A stretch of DNA of 64,000 nt from Rhodomicrobium lacus (lineage in GTDB: Bacteria > Pseudomonadota > Alphaproteobacteria > Rhizobiales > Rhodomicrobiaceae): NCBI RefSeq assembly GCF_003992725.1, contig NZ_RZNF01000012.1, forward strand, positions 1,178,001 through 1,242,000. Direction: 5' to 3'. Under the pieces are notes generated by a model. That model saw nothing but the letters and a program-made list of their open reading frames with translations. It had not been told where the DNA came from and did no database searches. Below are positions 61,380 to 64,000 of this stretch, piece by piece (the stretch's first letter is position 1; each line of letters begins with the position of its first letter). The translations under genes and the position numbers were made by a program.

Positions 61380-63308
61380 ATGTTTGACGTGAACTCTTTC
61401 GCGGGCCGACTGCGAGCGCCGCTCGCAACGGTTTCAATGCTGGCGCTCTGCGTGGCAGGAATGGGACAGGCGCTGGCGCAGAGCTATGCGCCGGGCGGGA
61501 CCTCTGTCGTCAAGAAAACCGAAGAAAATCCGACAAGTGTATCGAAGAAAAAACCGACGTCATCGAGCGCAACCGTCAATCTGGTAAATGCGCTTGTTGC
61601 TCAGGGCGTGCTGAAGCCCGAGCAGGCGGAAGCCTTGATCAAGCAGGCTGAAGACGAGGCCTATGTGTCGCGCGAGGCGGCTAAGGGTGCCACGACGAAG
61701 GCCGACGAAGCCGCAAAGGCCGCTTCAGCCGCCGCGTCCGCAGCAAACCCTCCCGGCAGCCGGCGTGTCACCTACGTGCCCGAGGTGGTCAAGCGCGAGT
61801 TGCGCGAGGATGTACGCAAGGAAGTGATGGCGAAAGCCGAAAAAGAGGGTTGGGCGTCGCCCGGCAAATACCCGGAATGGGCTTCGCGCGTGCGCGTTTA
61901 TGGCGACATTCGAGGTCGCTATGAAGGACAGTTTTTTCCTGGAGGCTACAACTCCACCGGGCAGATCTTCGACTTCAACGCGATCAACACCGGTTCGCCT
62001 TATGACCTTTCCTCAGGCAACTCTTACTACGCACCGCTGCTGAACACGAGCAAGGACCGGGAGCGCTATCGCCTTCGGGCCCGCATCGGCGCGGAAGCCG
62101 ATCTCGGAGACGGCTTTACCACAAACATCCGCCTCGCGACGGGTTCGGACAACTCGCCCGTCTCCACCAATCAAACGCTCGGGGGCTCGGGAGGCAATTT
62201 TTCGAAATACGCAGTCTGGCTCGACCGCGCGTCGATAAGCTGGGAGCCCTTCAGGCACTCGCGTTTCGCGCCATACGCTGGATATGACCCGCTTGCGAGC
62301 CTGACCGGGACCGGAGACGGCTATTACGGTTACAAGGACAGCGCTCCGGAACGGCTGAGTTCGGTTGCGATCACACTCGGTCGTTTCGACAATCCATTCT
62401 GGTCCCCCACAGAGCTTGTCTGGGACAGCGACCTTGGTTTCGACGGCGCTTCGATCACGGCCCGCCGTGAAATCGTGCCGGATTTCACACCGTTCCTCGT
62501 GGCTGGTGCATTCCCGATCTTCAATACGAGCCTCGATTTTTCGTCGACGCAAACCACCAAGTACGACAGCCAAGACAAATACCTTTTCGGCGCGCAAACC
62601 GGCCTGACCTGGCAGGCTACGCAGACTGCCGGGTTGACGGTTGGAGCGGGCCTCTTCGACTTCAGCAACGTGCAGGGACGGCGGTCCAGCGCTTGCTACA
62701 TTGAAGAAACGAAGGATTGCGACACCGATCATTTGCGGCCTTCATTCGCGCAGAAGGGTAACACATACATAAAGCTGCGCAATGTTCAGCATTCTGATGC
62801 AACACTTACCACCGAGCCTCAATATTTCGGGCTCGCAAGCGAATACAGGCCAGCCGTCTTCGCCGGCAGGGTCGATTTCGGCTATTTCCATCCGATAAGC
62901 ATCCTGCTCGATGGCGAATTCGTCTGGAACACGGCGTTCGACCGTAAAGCTATGGATACGCTCGTCGCTGACGGACAAGTGCAGAACAACCTCAAGAACG
63001 GCAGGTACGACGGCGGCAACATCGGCTGGCTCACCCGCCTCACCGTCGGTCACAAGAAGCTCGAAGCCTTCGGGGACTGGAATGTGAATGTCGGTTACAA
63101 GTATCTCGAATCCGATGCGACGCTTGATGCTTTCGTCGACAGCGATTTCGGCCTCGGCGGAACAAATTTGAAGGGCTATTTCATCGGCGGCAATTTCGCA
63201 TTTACCAAAAGCGTCTCCGCCTCGGCGAAGTGGATGAGCGCGGATGCTGTCGGCGGCGCGCCCTATGCTGTCGACGTGGTTCAGGTCGATCTCAACGCGA
63301 AGTTCTGA
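61380..63308 (+). CDS. Large outer-membrane porin (putative porin/Porin_5-like)
   Basis: The protein has 642 residues from the ATG at 61380 (GGGTGGGA upstream). A signal peptide (LATVSMLALCVAGMGQALA-QS) is followed by a periplasmic helical region (LVNALVAQGVLKPEQAEALIKQAEDEAYVSREAAKGATTKADEAAKAASAA). The barrel then runs from WASRVRVYGDIRGRYEGQFF to the C-terminal VVQVDLNAKF with terminal Phe, and contains the repeated amphipathic strands typical of porins (ERYRLRARIGAEADLGDGFTTNIRLATGSDNSP). There is no plug domain or TonB box, so it is not a classical TonB-dependent receptor. It lies between tonB and the coiled-coil gene. Confidence 0.85.
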   Translation: MFDVNSFAGRLRAPLATVSMLALCVAGMGQALAQSYAPGGTSVVKKTEENPTSVSKKKPTSSSATVNLVNALVAQGVLKPEQAEALIKQAEDEAYVSREAAKGATTKADEAAKAASAAASAANPPGSRRVTYVPEVVKRELREDVRKEVMAKAEKEGWASPGKYPEWASRVRVYGDIRGRYEGQFFPGGYNSTGQIFDFNAINTGSPYDLSSGNSYYAPLLNTSKDRERYRLRARIGAEADLGDGFTTNIRLATGSDNSPVSTNQTLGGSGGNFSKYAVWLDRASISWEPFRHSRFAPYAGYDPLASLTGTGDGYYGYKDSAPERLSSVAITLGRFDNPFWSPTELVWDSDLGFDGASITARREIVPDFTPFLVAGAFPIFNTSLDFSSTQTTKYDSQDKYLFGAQTGLTWQATQTAGLTVGAGLFDFSNVQGRRSSACYIEETKDCDTDHLRPSFAQKGNTYIKLRNVQHSDATLTTEPQYFGLASEYRPAVFAGRVDFGYFHPISILLDGEFVWNTAFDRKAMDTLVADGQVQNNLKNGRYDGGNIGWLTRLTVGHKKLEAFGDWNVNVGYKYLESDATLDAFVDSDFGLGGTNLKGYFIGGNFAFTKSVSASAKWMSADAVGGAPYAVDVVQVDLNAKF

Positions 63309-63310
63309 CC

Positions 63311-63928
63311 ATGAAAAACTCCCCCGACCGTTCGAAAGCGCAGCTTCCGCTCGCTGTTGTTGCTCTTGCCACCGCAGCGCTCTCTCTGCCCGCGCACGCA
63401 GACTCTGAAGTTGATCGGCTGCGCGAGGCTTTGAGAACACTCACGACGCAGGTTCGCTCGCTTGAGGATCAGCGCACCTCAATGCAGGCGCAGCTTACGG
63501 AAACGACTCGCGCCCGCGACGCGCTCAAGGCCGATGTGGCCCGGGCCAAGGAAATCGCGAAGAAGGCGGAAGCCGATTATCGCACCGCCGTCAAGGAGTT
63601 CAATGAGCGCCTCGAAGAGAGAAACCAGACGCTCGAAAAGTGGAAGGAAGCCTACGCAGAAGCAGCAACGGTTGCGCGGACGAAGGATGCCGAACGCGCG
63701 AAATTCGAGACCGATGCAAACAGCTGCAAAGCGAGCATGAAAACCTGCACGCTAAAAAACAAGGAACTCGTAAAAATTGGACGCGAGCTTCTCTATCATT
63801 ATGAAGGTGTCACATTCGGTGATGTAGTTATCGCAAGAGAGCCGATAGTCGGCTATCGACGCGTTGAAATACAGAGCTTCCTCCAGGAGTTTGGGGACAA
63901 GGTTCTGAACCAGAAAGTCGATCCGTGA
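63311..63928 (+). CDS. Periplasmic coiled-coil protein
   Basis: The protein has 205 residues and starts 2 bp after the porin stop. The signal peptide is LPLAVVALATAALSLPAHA-DS. Residues about 32-150 form a long coiled coil (VDRLREALRTLTTQVRSLEDQRTSMQAQLTETTRARDALKADVARAKEIAKKAEADYRTAVKEFNERLEERNQTLEKWKEAY). Two Cys lie at CKASMKTCTLKN, and the C-terminal globular end reads HYEGVTFGDVVIAREPIVGYRRVEIQSFLQ. It could act as a periplasmic spacer between the TonB/ExbB complex and the outer membrane. Unknown function, but clearly part of the operon. Confidence 0.8.
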   Translation: MKNSPDRSKAQLPLAVVALATAALSLPAHADSEVDRLREALRTLTTQVRSLEDQRTSMQAQLTETTRARDALKADVARAKEIAKKAEADYRTAVKEFNERLEERNQTLEKWKEAYAEAATVARTKDAERAKFETDANSCKASMKTCTLKNKELVKIGRELLYHYEGVTFGDVVIAREPIVGYRRVEIQSFLQEFGDKVLNQKVDP

Positions 63929-63935
63929 GGTTACC

Positions 63936-64000
63936 ATGTCGTTTTTTTTACTGTATACACCGAAACGCGACGGGCGAAGCCGCACCGCAGCAATTACGAG
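63936..64000 (+). CDS. Start of the next operon gene (partial, runs off right edge)
   Basis: ATG at 63936 has GTGAGG 5 nt upstream and lies 7 nt after the coiled-coil gene's stop. The frame is open to the window end (MSFFLLYTPKRDGRSRTAAIT). Only 21 codons are visible, so no function can be proposed. Confidence 0.45.
   Translation, partial: MSFFLLYTPKRDGRSRTAAIT

Overview
This GC-rich, gene-dense 64-kb chromosomal segment looks alphaproteobacterial, most likely Hyphomicrobiales/Rhizobiales (a Rhodomicrobium-like organism is a guess). The reasons are the codon bias towards G/C, the ycjX-TIGR01620 pair, a MutL with the endonuclease motif, and a Rhizobium-type exopolysaccharide (EPS) locus. I saw no rRNA, tRNA, CRISPR array, insertion sequence or prophage.

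Layout. 1-2421: a truncated secreted protein and a repetitive YadA-like surface protein built from 58 NVNG-type hexapeptides, separated by a terminator. 2718-5051: tex. 5157-8915: a three-gene alpha-hydroxyketone quorum-sensing locus (response regulator, six-TM sensor kinase, CqsA/LqsA synthase) with a 10-bp inverted repeat that covers the synthase ribosome-binding site. 9353-11324: EamA exporter divergent from a LysR regulator. 11362-13305: an A+T-richer island of a pentapeptide-repeat membrane protein, an MNT-type nucleotidyltransferase and a small protein, overlapping end to end. 13491-18182: ycjX, TIGR01620, yeiH and a yeiE-like LysR gene broken by a one-base frameshift. 18325-24543: DUF4142 protein, pgi, mutL, hrcA, grpE. 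24591-28658: amino-sugar recycling (murQ divergent from kinase, SIS deaminase, nagA). 28662-30798: bioB-bioF. 30886-33539: an orphan sensor kinase and an unknown protein.

33757-37534 holds a striking divergent module: a Rab/Roc-like small GTPase and a LuxR regulator joined by ATGA overlaps, facing two small proteins and a large inner-membrane protein with a periplasmic OmpA domain. 37670-39971 has an alpha/beta hydrolase and small unknowns. 40049-48471 is an EPS locus with two divergent arms (FecR-like protein, polymerase, sugar transferase; BY-kinase, J-domain protein, TPR-like protein) around a 14-bp palindrome.

48656-63928 contains two TonB energisation systems. The first is conventional (tonB-exbB-exbD) downstream of an arylsulfatase and an octahaem cytochrome c with TPRs. 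The second is an unusual operon: TpsB/FhaC-like pore, a DUF2341-LamG-ExbB fusion, exbD, a tiny bridging ORF, tonB, a large porin and a coiled-coil periplasmic protein. It looks like a dedicated TonB-powered envelope machine. With the small-GTPase module and the quorum-sensing locus, it is the most interesting content of the window.
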